A stretch of 10,749 nt of DNA, from NCBI GenBank assembly GCA_937952135.1, contig CALFYL010000278.1, positions 1-10,749 of the forward strand. Direction: 5' to 3'. The notes under the pieces were generated by a model. It was not told the DNA's origin and searched no databases. It saw nothing but the letters and a program-made list of their open reading frames with translations. This document shows positions 1 to 5,624 of the stretch, one piece after another (positions within the stretch are counted from its first letter, which is position 1; every line of letters begins with the position of its first letter). The position numbers and the translations under genes are program-made. This DNA is from an uncultured Planctomycetia bacterium. Lineage in GTDB: Bacteria > Planctomycetota > UBA1135 > GCA-002686595.

Positions 1-259
1 TCTCGGTGAAGTGGCGCAGCGTGTTGTAGACCGTCGCGCGCGACACCATCGGGAACTGGACCTGCACGCGCGCCCAGACCTGGTCGGCGGAAGGGTGGTC
101 CTGGGTGTCGAGCACGTAGCTCGCGATGGCGACGCGCTGGGCCGAAGGCCGCACGCCGTGTCGCTCGAGCTGCTCCGCGACGGCGCGCTGGGCGTGGACC
201 GAGACCTCCGACTTCGCGGAGCGCGGCGACCTGGGAGAGGCGGGCTTGGGCTGGCTCAT
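1..259 (-). CDS. Fur/PerR-family transcriptional regulator (N-terminal part, cut by window edge)
   Basis: Reading the minus strand from ATG at 259 gives 86 residues before the window ends. After a basic, proline-rich tail of about 25 residues comes the Fur-family winged-helix DNA-binding domain, with GVRPSAQRVAI (35-45), HPSADQVWARV (55-65) and the recognition-helix segment SRATVYNTLRHF (73-84). This matches Fur/PerR/Zur proteins closely. His55 in HPSAD aligns with His37 of Bacillus subtilis PerR, a regulatory-metal ligand that is oxidised in peroxide sensing, which favours a PerR-like reading. The C-terminal dimerisation and metal-binding half lies outside the window, so Fur, PerR and Zur cannot be told apart firmly. 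A perfect palindrome lies 8 bp upstream of the start, suggesting autoregulation. No Shine-Dalgarno sequence is visible before this ATG. The gene is divergent from the hydrolase/TusA/OsmC/methionine-synthase run. Confidence 0.93.
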   Translation of the reverse strand, partial: MSQPKPASPRSPRSAKSEVSVHAQRAVAEQLERHGVRPSAQRVAIASYVLDTQDHPSADQVWARVQVQFPMVSRATVYNTLRHFTE

Positions 260-267
260 GACGGTAT

Positions 268-282
268 TTAGACTAAGTCTAA
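268..282. promoter_or_regulatory. Perfect 7-1-7 palindrome, candidate Fur/PerR operator
   Basis: The sequence TTAGACTAAGTCTAA is an exact inverted repeat of 7 bp around one central base. Known PerR boxes (for example TTATAATNATTATAA) have the same 7-1-7 geometry and the same TTA...TAA ends. It is AT-rich against a strongly GC-rich background and sits 8 bp before the start codon of the Fur-family gene. It overlaps the likely -10 region of that gene, so binding would repress it; the divergent hydrolase operon begins 117 bp away on the other side. Symmetry and position are seen directly; the identity of the bound regulator is inferred. Confidence 0.8.
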
Positions 283-298
283 GGTTGGCTGCCATCAA
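270..298 (-). promoter_or_regulatory. Possible promoter of the Fur/PerR-family gene
   Basis: On the minus strand TTGATG (298-293) is followed after 17 bases by TAGTCT (275-270). These are a plausible -35 and a weak -10 for a housekeeping sigma factor. The -10 lies inside the palindrome, as expected for autorepression. Transcription would start only a few bases before the ATG, giving a very short or leaderless message, in keeping with the missing Shine-Dalgarno sequence. The -10 match is poor, so this is tentative. Confidence 0.3.
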
Positions 299-363
299 GC
301 CCGGAGTGGCCGCTTTTGTTCGCGCACGCGCGTCGAAGCCGGGCCCGCCCGCGAGTTGCGCGC

Positions 364-392
364 TTGACCGCCCCGTGCGAGGCCGCTGGGAT
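364..392 (+). promoter_or_regulatory. Possible promoter of the hydrolase-to-methionine-synthase operon
   Basis: TTGACC (364-369) matches the -35 consensus in five of six positions. TGGGAT (387-392) follows after 17 bases and matches the -10 consensus only in its first and last two positions. A transcript would start close to the GTG at 399 and so be nearly leaderless. The rest of 283-398 shows no other clear signal. Weak evidence overall. Confidence 0.3.
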
Positions 393-398
393 GGGGCG

Positions 399-1313
399 GT
401 GAATCAAGCACCGAGCAGCGCAGGGGTCGCGAGGGCGCCGTTCCAGCCGAGAAGCATCGAGGCCGGCGGGTGGCGCGTCCGCGCCCTCTCCGACGGCTTC
501 TTCCGCCTCGACGGCGGCGCGATGTGGGGCGTCGTGCCGAAGAATCTGTGGGCCTCGCTCACGCCGCCGCAGCCCGACAACACGATCCGCATGGCCCTGC
601 GCCCCTTTCTCGCGGAGCGCGGCGCGGACAAGGTCGTGATCGAGGTCGGCGTCGGCCAGCGCTGGGACGAGAAGTGGCGGCGCATCTACGGGCTCGAGCC
701 GACGACGACGCTCGAGTCGTCGCTGCGCGCGTGCGGAGTCGCGCCGGACGAGATCACGCACGTCGTGGCTTCGCACTGCCACTGGGACCACATCGGCGCG
801 GCGGTGGTCGAGCGCGACGGCCAACTCGTCCCCCTGTTCCGCAACGCGCAGCATTTCGCGCCGCGCATCGAAATCGCGATGGCGTCCCGTCCCGGCCACG
901 CTCGCAAGGGTTCGTACCGCGCCGAGGATGTCGAGCCGCTCGAACGCGCCGGCCTGCTGCGCGCTTATGAAGGCGAGTTCGAAGTGCTCCCCGGCCTCGT
1001 CGCGCACCAGCTCGGCGGCCACTCCGACGGCGTGTCCGTGATCGTGCTCGACGGCGAGAGCACCGACCCCGAGCGCCCCGGCGCGATCTTCTGGTCCGAC
1101 GTCGTGCCCACCACGCACCACATCCAGCCGCCGTACATCATGGCCTACGACATCGATGTCGTGCGCTCCTTCGAACAGCGTTCGGCGTGGCTCGAACGCG
1201 CGGCCGAGCACGGCTGGACCGGGCTCTTCTACCACGACGAACACCACGCGTTCGGCCGCCTCGAGCGCGACGGCAAGCGCTACCGCCTCATCCCGATCGA
1301 AGGCCGCGCATGA
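399..1313 (+). CDS. Metallo-beta-lactamase-fold hydrolase
   Basis: A 304-residue protein if it starts at GTG 399. The first conserved block, LSDGFFRLDGGAMWGVVPK (30-48), is typical of lactonase-like MBL-fold proteins and rules out the next in-frame ATG at 522, which would remove it. Metal ligands are visible: His126-x-His128-x-Asp130-His131 in ASHCHWDHIG, His208 in LGGHSDG, Asp234 in FWSDVVPT and a late histidine in LFYHDEHHAFGRL (His279 or 282/283). This is a complete binuclear zinc site. There is no signal peptide, so it should be cytoplasmic. The substrate is unknown; the family includes lactonases, sulfatases and other hydrolases. The open frame runs upstream into the regulator gene, so the start is uncertain; no good ribosome-binding site precedes GTG 399. 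It overlaps the next gene by four bases. Confidence 0.88.
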   Translation: MNQAPSSAGVARAPFQPRSIEAGGWRVRALSDGFFRLDGGAMWGVVPKNLWASLTPPQPDNTIRMALRPFLAERGADKVVIEVGVGQRWDEKWRRIYGLEPTTTLESSLRACGVAPDEITHVVASHCHWDHIGAAVVERDGQLVPLFRNAQHFAPRIEIAMASRPGHARKGSYRAEDVEPLERAGLLRAYEGEFEVLPGLVAHQLGGHSDGVSVIVLDGESTDPERPGAIFWSDVVPTTHHIQPPYIMAYDIDVVRSFEQRSAWLERAAEHGWTGLFYHDEHHAFGRLERDGKRYRLIPIEGRA

Positions 1314-2023
1314 GCGGCGAGCCGTCGAGCGCCGTTGCGCTCCTCGTGCGCATGGCCGAACGCTACGCCGAGTGCGGCAGCTACCAGGACGTGGGCGAGC
1401 TCGTGGACGTGATCGTCAACGGTCCGAAGCCCTGGCAGCGCCGCACGTCGCGCAAGTCGTTTCAAACGGCCTTCGTGCGGCCCGAGAAGCTGCTGTTCGA
1501 GTTCAAGGAGCGCACGCTCGGCCCGGAGCTCGAGTGGCCGCACTATGCGCTGTGGACCGACGCGGGCGGAGTGCGCGAGTGGTCGACCTTCCTCGCCGAG
1601 GAGACTCCGCGGACGGCGCGCTTCGACGGCCTGGCGAGCGCGCTGCGCTCGGAGGAGCTGCTCTATCTCGGCACGACGTGCCGCGCGCCGCGGCTGCTGC
1701 TCGGACTCGACGGCGCGGACACGCTCGCGGACGTGGAGAGCGCGGAGATCGCGGGCGAGGACGAAATCGACGGGCATTCGTGTTGGCGCGTCGCCGCGCG
1801 CCGCGAGGGCCGGCCCGAGACCTATTGGATCGACAAGCAGTCGCGACTTCTGCGCCGGCACCACGAGCGCACCTACTTCGATCCGACCGTCGAGCGCGTG
1901 CTCCTGCCCAAGGGCGCGGCGCTGTCGCTGGTCTCGAAGTTCACCACCGAAACGACGACGTTCTTCTCGCCGCGCGTGGACGTCGAGATCCCGAACTCGG
2001 TCTTTGCGATCACGCCGCCGTGA
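1310..2023 (+). CDS. LolA-fold-like protein of unknown function, no signal peptide
   Basis: A 237-residue protein starting at the ATG of an ATGA overlap with the hydrolase stop, which implies translational coupling. The pattern is that of the outer-membrane-lipoprotein-sorting (LolA/LolB-like or DUF2092-like) fold: an N-terminal helix ALLVRMAERYAECGSYQDVG (10-29), then strands with QTAFVRPEKLLFEF (52-65), a DGHSCWRVAARR strand (154-165), YWIDKQSRLLRRHHE (172-186) and the closing strand around 219-234. The WIDKQS..LLRR segment is characteristic of this group. Unlike LolA it has no export signal, so a periplasmic carrier role is unlikely unless the start is wrong. Its coupling to the hydrolase suggests joint action, but I cannot name a function. 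Fold assignment is by pattern recognition and moderately sure. Confidence 0.75.
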   Translation: MSGEPSSAVALLVRMAERYAECGSYQDVGELVDVIVNGPKPWQRRTSRKSFQTAFVRPEKLLFEFKERTLGPELEWPHYALWTDAGGVREWSTFLAEETPRTARFDGLASALRSEELLYLGTTCRAPRLLLGLDGADTLADVESAEIAGEDEIDGHSCWRVAARREGRPETYWIDKQSRLLRRHHERTYFDPTVERVLLPKGAALSLVSKFTTETTTFFSPRVDVEIPNSVFAITPP

Positions 2024-2068
2024 AGCCTTCGCGCCGCGGGCCTCCGCGCGGCACAATCACCGGACGCG

Positions 2069-2311
2069 ATGGAAGAGCCGCAACCTCACGAGCCCCGGGA
2101 TCCCCAGCGCTGGGATGCCGGCGCCATGGGCTGCGGCGAGCTCGTGCTCGAGCTCTTCTTCCGCTTCCAAGCGCTGCCTCCGCGCGGCGTGCTCGAGCTC
2201 ATCGCGCACGATCCGGGCGCGCCCGAAGACTTGCCGGCGTGGTGCCGGATGAGCGGGCACGAGCTGATCGCAGCGGAGCACCCTCACTACTGGATCCGAA
2301 AGGGAAGCTGA
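2069..2311 (+). CDS. TusA-like (SirA-like) sulfurtransferase-family protein, CPxP variant
   Basis: An 80-residue protein. From residue 20 it follows TusA end to end: the active-site cysteine block GCGELVLELFF (21-31), VLELIAHDPGAPEDLPAWCR (41-60), the GHEL segment (63-66) and the closing YWIRKG (74-79) match the corresponding TusA segments. TusA carries persulfide sulfur on the cysteine of its CPxP motif. Here Cys22 is kept but the motif reads CGEL, with both prolines gone. A second cysteine, Cys59, sits where E. coli TusA also has one. It lies 45 bases after the LolA-like gene and 3 bases before the DsrE-like gene, so it belongs to the same run. Family membership is clear; sulfur-transfer activity is inferred. 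Start ATG 2069 is the only reasonable one, with no strong ribosome-binding site. Confidence 0.85.
   Translation: MEEPQPHEPRDPQRWDAGAMGCGELVLELFFRFQALPPRGVLELIAHDPGAPEDLPAWCRMSGHELIAAEHPHYWIRKGS
2301..2307 (+). promoter_or_regulatory. Ribosome-binding site of the DsrE-like gene
   Basis: AGGGAAG ends 7 bases before ATG 2315. It is a good Shine-Dalgarno match in a window where most genes lack one, lies within the last codons of the TusA-like gene, and fixes the start of the next gene. Confidence 0.6.
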
Positions 2312-2314
2312 AAC

Positions 2315-2677
2315 ATGGCCGGGAAATTCTGCGTCAGCCTGACTTGGTCGAAGAACGACACCGACAAAGCGACGGTCGCCTTCGTGGTGGCCAACGCCGC
2401 GGTGGCTTCCAACAAGGAGACGATGGTGTTCCTCAGCATCGAGGGCGTGCGTCTGGCCGTGAAGGGCTACGCCGACGACATCGAGGAGGCGGGATTCGCG
2501 CCGCTGCGCGAGCTGATGAGCAATTTCGTGAAGGCCGGCGGGAAGGTGTTCGTGTGTTCCCCGTGCTTCAAGAAGCGCGGACTCGACGAGAACAGCTTGA
2601 TCGCGGGAGCGACGATCGTCGGCGGCGCGAAGCTGGTCGAGTTCCTGTCCGACGGCAGCCCCTGCGTCTCCTACTGA
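2315..2677 (+). CDS. DsrE-family (DsrE/peroxiredoxin-like) sulfur-relay protein
   Basis: A 120-residue protein with the DsrE/DsrE2-type Rossmann-like fold. Visible segments are an opening strand FCVSLTWSKND (5-15), the helix VAFVVANAAVASNKETMVFL (21-40), the loop SIEGVRLAVKGY (41-52), strand and cysteine loop KVFVCSPCFKKRGL (77-90), and the helix after GATIVGGAKLVEFL (98-111). Proteins of this family accept or pass persulfide sulfur, usually with TusA partners. Cys81 and Cys84 in the CSPC loop are the likely reactive residues; Cys6 and Cys117 are extra. There is no signal peptide or membrane segment. It sits between two TusA-like coding regions, 3 and 7 bases away, which strongly supports a shared sulfur-handling job. 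The direction of sulfur flow cannot be read from sequence. Confidence 0.87.
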   Translation: MAGKFCVSLTWSKNDTDKATVAFVVANAAVASNKETMVFLSIEGVRLAVKGYADDIEEAGFAPLRELMSNFVKAGGKVFVCSPCFKKRGLDENSLIAGATIVGGAKLVEFLSDGSPCVSY

Positions 2678-2684
2678 GCGGCGC

Positions 2685-3428
2685 ATGGCCGTCCAGCCGG
2701 ACCCGTCGCGGCGCAGCTCGCCCGACAAGACGCTCGACGGCGGCGACCTCGACTGCGGCAGCGGGCTGCTCTTGATCCTGCGCGAGGCGATCGAGCCGCT
2801 GCCGCTCGGCGGCGTGCTCGAACTCGTCTCGCGCGAGACGAGCGTGAAGGAAGATCTGCCCGCGTGGTGCCGCATGGTGGGCCACGAGATCCTCGACGTG
2901 CGCGCGGGCGAGGGCCGCAACACGCACTACTTGCTGCGCAAGGGCGCGGGCGACGCGGAGCTCGGCGACGACCTGCGAAAGGCGCGCGAGTTCGAGTGGA
3001 AAGTGCGAGCCGCGTGGACCGGCGGTTTGAAGACGCGCGTCTATGCGAGGAACCACGCGCTCGACGTCGGCCAGCCGGCCAGCTTCGAGACCGCCGACGA
3101 AGCGCCTGCCGCGGTGGAGACGCTGCTCGCGGCCGTGGGCGGATGCCTCGTGTCGGGCTTCGCCTGGCGGCTCTCGCAGCGCGGTCTCGAGCTGCGCGCG
3201 GCCGAGCTGTCGATCGGCGCGAAGCTCGACAACGTGCTGCGCTTCCTGGGGCTGGACGAGTCGGGAAGCGCGGGCCTGTCGCACGTGCACGGCGTGCTGT
3301 ACGTCGATGCGAACGGAGGCGACGAGGAACTCGAGGAGCTCTGGAAGCAGACCGTCGCGCGCTCGCCCGTGGTGAGCTCGCTGGTCGGCGCGGCGCAGCA
3401 GCGCTGGGAACTGCGGAGGATCGGATGA
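2685..3428 (+). CDS. TusA-OsmC fusion protein
   Basis: A 247-residue protein with two domains. Residues about 20-88 are a TusA-like domain with the cysteine block LDCGSGLLL (22-30), VLELVSRETSVKEDLPAWCR (44-63), GHEI (66-69) and YLLRKG (82-87). Residues about 110-235 are an OsmC-like domain: WTGGLKTRVYARNH, then the hallmark VETLLAAVGGCLVSGFAWR (144-162), a charged second half and TVARSPVVSSL (223-233). OsmC/Ohr proteins reduce organic hydroperoxides with two cysteines. Here Cys154 is kept, but the second cysteine position, usually in a CPVS motif, reads SPVV, with Ser227. A classical two-cysteine peroxidase cycle is therefore unlikely unless Cys24 or Cys62 of the TusA part acts as partner. 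The gene starts 7 bases after the DsrE-like stop and overlaps the methionine synthase gene by four bases. Confidence 0.88.
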   Translation: MAVQPDPSRRSSPDKTLDGGDLDCGSGLLLILREAIEPLPLGGVLELVSRETSVKEDLPAWCRMVGHEILDVRAGEGRNTHYLLRKGAGDAELGDDLRKAREFEWKVRAAWTGGLKTRVYARNHALDVGQPASFETADEAPAAVETLLAAVGGCLVSGFAWRLSQRGLELRAAELSIGAKLDNVLRFLGLDESGSAGLSHVHGVLYVDANGGDEELEELWKQTVARSPVVSSLVGAAQQRWELRRIG

Positions 3429-4561
3429 GCGCGGTGCCTTACTCGGTTTCGGTGGTGGGCAGTTGGCCGCGACCGGATTGGCTCACCAAGGCCGTTCGCG
3501 AACGGCCTGCGGATCTCGCGCAGATTCGCGATCGCGCCGTGCTCGCGTCGCTCGAGGCGCAGGAGCGCGCGGGGGTCGACATCGTCAGCGACGGCGAGCA
3601 GCGCCGCGACAACTTCTATTCGTTTCTGTGCGAGCGCCTCGACGGCCTGCGGCTCATGTCGCTCGCGCAACTGCTCGAATACGTCGAGGACAAGGCGGCC
3701 TTCGAAACGCTGCTCCGCGCGCTCGATGTCCCGGCCTTCGCGATCAAGAATCCGGTCGTGGTTGGAAAGCTCCAGCGAACGCGCCCGCTCGTGCTCGACG
3801 ACTACAGGTTCCTTCGCGCGCACACGCGGCGCGCGATCAAGGTCACCCTGCCGGGTCCGTACCTGCTTTCGCGCTCGATCTGGGTGAAGGCCTTGAGCGA
3901 GGGGCCGTACCCGACGCGCGAGGAGCTCAACCGCGACGTCGTGCGCGTCTTGCGCGAGGAGCTGCTCGAGCTGGCGGCTGCGGGCGTCGACGTGGTGCAG
4001 TTCGACGAGCCGGTGCTCTCCGAGCTCGTCCTGGCGGGCAAGTCCGCGACACGCACGTTCATGTGCGCCGCGCTCGCCGCCAAAGCGAGCCCCGAGAGCG
4101 AACTCGAACTCGCGGTGTCGCTGCTCAACGAGCTCGTCGCCGGCGTGACCGGCACGCTCACCGCGGTTCACGTCTGCCGCGGCAACTGGAGCACGAGAGA
4201 AGACGTGCTGCTCTCGGGTCCCTACGACCCGCTGATGCCCGCGTTCCGGCGCATGCAGCTCGGCGCCTTCGTGCTCGAGTACGCGACCGAGCGCGCCGGT
4301 CCGCTTTCGACGCTGCAGCAACTGCCCGCTTCGAGCGTGCTCGGCTTCGGGGCCGTGAACCCGCGCACGAGCGAGGTCGAGAGCCCCGAGTGGATCGTCG
4401 AGCGCGTGCGCCGGCTCACCGAGTTCGTCGCGCCGGAGCGCATCCAGCTCAACCCCGACTGTGGCTTCGGAACGTTCGCGGACCGGCCGATGGCGAGCGC
4501 GGAAGTGGCGGAACGAAAACTCGCCGCGTTGGCGGACGCGGCGAGTCGTTTGCGCGGCTGA
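3425..4561 (+). CDS. Core-type cobalamin-independent methionine synthase (MetE C-terminal family)
   Basis: A 378-residue protein equal to the catalytic C-terminal half of MetE, which transfers a methyl group to homocysteine to form methionine; the N-terminal half found in the roughly 750-residue E. coli enzyme is absent. The zinc ligands are all present: His249 and Cys251 in HVCRGNW, Glu285 in FVLEYAT and Cys346 in NPDCGFGT. The substrate-site segments VGSWPRP (11-17), SDGEQRRDNF (55-64), LPGPYLLS (142-149) and VVQFDEPVL (190-198) are also intact, so it should be active. Such short proteins are known in archaea and some bacteria, where the methyl donor may be methylcobalamin or another carrier rather than methyl-folate; which applies here is unknown. 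It starts in an ATGA overlap with the TusA-OsmC gene and ends convergently 16 bases from the next gene. Confidence 0.9.
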   Translation: MSAVPYSVSVVGSWPRPDWLTKAVRERPADLAQIRDRAVLASLEAQERAGVDIVSDGEQRRDNFYSFLCERLDGLRLMSLAQLLEYVEDKAAFETLLRALDVPAFAIKNPVVVGKLQRTRPLVLDDYRFLRAHTRRAIKVTLPGPYLLSRSIWVKALSEGPYPTREELNRDVVRVLREELLELAAAGVDVVQFDEPVLSELVLAGKSATRTFMCAALAAKASPESELELAVSLLNELVAGVTGTLTAVHVCRGNWSTREDVLLSGPYDPLMPAFRRMQLGAFVLEYATERAGPLSTLQQLPASSVLGFGAVNPRTSEVESPEWIVERVRRLTEFVAPERIQLNPDCGFGTFADRPMASAEVAERKLAALADAASRLRG

Positions 4562-4577
4562 AGAACTCCGCTGCGGA

Positions 4578-5447
4578 TCAGGGAAGCACGAAGTCGACGA
4601 CCGTGATCGAGCCCGCCGACACGCTGCGGCTGTCTTGACGCGATTCGCGCCCGTTGAGGTCCGCGACGAGGTCGTAGGTTCCAGGGTCGACGCCGAGGAC
4701 GGCGTAACTCCCGTCGAAGTCCGTCGCCGTGCTGTGCACCGCGTTGCCGAGGTTGAGTTCGCCGGGCTGCAGCACGTACACCGTCGCGTCCCCGACGCCG
4801 ATCAAGCCGCCAGCGCCGTCGTCCTCTTCCACCGTGCCGCGGAACTCGCCGGTCTTCGAGAGGTTCGAGACCTTCACGACGGGCAGGACCTGGTACGAAG
4901 TAGCGTTGAGGGGGTCGTTGCCAGGAACTGCCTTGAAGGTTTTCGTGAGGTCGAAGTCGAGCAGCAGCGTGCGCGCGACCCCATCGCCGACCTGAAGCGG
5001 CGGATCGACGTTGAACTTCAAGCCCGCGGTGTCGGTGCTCGTGAGGTGCAGGTTGCCCGCCGCCGTCGAGAATTCGTCGCCGTCGATCAATCGCAACGCC
5101 CCTTCCACGACGCGCAGGCGGATCTGGTCGTAGTCGCCGGGTTGCAGCGTGTTCGTCGTGAGTTCCTGCGTGATGCCGTTGCGCAGTTGCGCAAGGTCGA
5201 ATTGGATCGTCGAGCCTTCGTGGAGCGTCTGGAAGCCGTTGGGGCCGCGGATCGTGATGAGGTCGACCCACAGCTCGGCGCTCTCCACGATGCCGTGCGC
5301 GAACGGCGCGTCGGTGACCTCGAGGGTCACCGCGCTCGGAACGCCCACATTTCCCTGGCTGTCGTTGTCGCTTCCGCTGCTGCAACTCGTGAGAGCGAGG
5401 GCGAACGCGAGGGCGGGAAACAACATTCGGTGTTGAAGCTGGAACAT
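4578..5447 (-). CDS. DUF4382 lipoprotein with C-terminal carboxypeptidase-regulatory-like domain
   Basis: A 289-residue predicted lipoprotein read from ATG 5447. The signal peptide is RMLFPALAFALAL followed by lipobox L19-T-S-C22, then a Ser/Gly/Asp-rich linker. Residues about 37-193 match the DUF4382 pattern: VTLEVTDAPFAHG (40-52), ELWVDLITI (58-66), IQFDLAQLRNG (81-91), LQPGDYDQIRLRV (101-113) and LLLDFDLTKTFKAV (161-174). Residues about 200-289 form a carboxypeptidase-regulatory-like beta-sandwich: GEFRGTVEE, ATVYVLQPGE, ATDFDGSYAVLGVDPGTYDL. The open frame extends 56 codons further upstream, but the signal peptide and the GGAG ten bases before ATG 5447 fix this start. It is probably anchored facing the periplasm or cell surface. 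Function is unknown; these domains often occur in adhesion or surface proteins. It shares orientation and leader sequence with the gene upstream of it. Confidence 0.87.
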   Translation of the reverse strand: MFQLQHRMLFPALAFALALTSCSSGSDNDSQGNVGVPSAVTLEVTDAPFAHGIVESAELWVDLITIRGPNGFQTLHEGSTIQFDLAQLRNGITQELTTNTLQPGDYDQIRLRVVEGALRLIDGDEFSTAAGNLHLTSTDTAGLKFNVDPPLQVGDGVARTLLLDFDLTKTFKAVPGNDPLNATSYQVLPVVKVSNLSKTGEFRGTVEEDDGAGGLIGVGDATVYVLQPGELNLGNAVHSTATDFDGSYAVLGVDPGTYDLVADLNGRESRQDSRSVSAGSITVVDFVLP

Positions 5448-5624
5448 CTTGGTGGCTCCGATCGGGGGAGAGAATCTCGGCGTCGAGGGCAGATCTTTGG
5501 CACTGGGGACTTCGCTCATCTTGCACCCCATTCCAATCCCTAGTTCCCTCCGCGGGGGCCGCGAAACGCTTGAAAATCCCGTTACGCGGCGGGCGCCTGC
5601 GGGCTTCGCTCCCACACCGCGGCT
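5448..5624. other. Intergenic gap between two minus-strand genes
   Basis: These 177 bases separate the DUF4382 lipoprotein gene from the upstream large exported-protein gene. Apart from the ribosome-binding site at 5451-5460 I see no convincing terminator, promoter or repeat. A GC-rich near-palindrome, CCCTCCGCGGGGG, occurs near 5546-5558 and has no U-tract. The gap is long enough to hold a promoter of its own for the lipoprotein gene. Confidence 0.4.
5451..5460 (-). promoter_or_regulatory. Ribosome-binding site region CGGAGCCACC
   Basis: The minus strand reads CGGAGCCACC ending three bases before ATG 5447, with GGAG as the Shine-Dalgarno core. The same ten bases at the same spacing precede the other minus-strand gene (7533-7542). 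It decides the start codon here. Confidence 0.6.

Noticed and set aside
126..398. Upstream extension of the hydrolase frame to ATG 126 or ATG 258
   Set aside because: The extension would cover the regulator gene and the palindrome and adds sequence with no family similarity. The conserved protein begins near residue 20 of the GTG 399 product.
279..1247. 322-codon minus-strand open frame opposite the hydrolase
   Set aside because: It shows no recognisable domain, has Arg/Asp/Ala-biased composition, and the plus strand carries a complete metal-binding site. Shadow frame.
399..1313. Hydrolase as an ETHE1/persulfide dioxygenase, which would fit the sulfur genes
   Set aside because: The MBL motif context (LDGGAMWGVVPK, SHCHWDHIG, complete set of binuclear ligands with late HDEHH) fits lactonase-like hydrolases, whereas persulfide dioxygenases use a mononuclear iron site with different surrounding motifs.
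1156..2775. 539-codon plus-strand open frame across four genes
   Set aside because: Product is an Arg/Ala-rich string without domain features and overlaps four well-supported genes in other frames.
3041..4321. 426-codon open frame on the minus strand opposite the OsmC and methionine synthase genes
   Set aside because: The opposite strand encodes recognisable families with intact motifs. The translated minus-strand product is low-complexity and Arg/Glu/His-rich, as expected for antisense frames in high-GC DNA.
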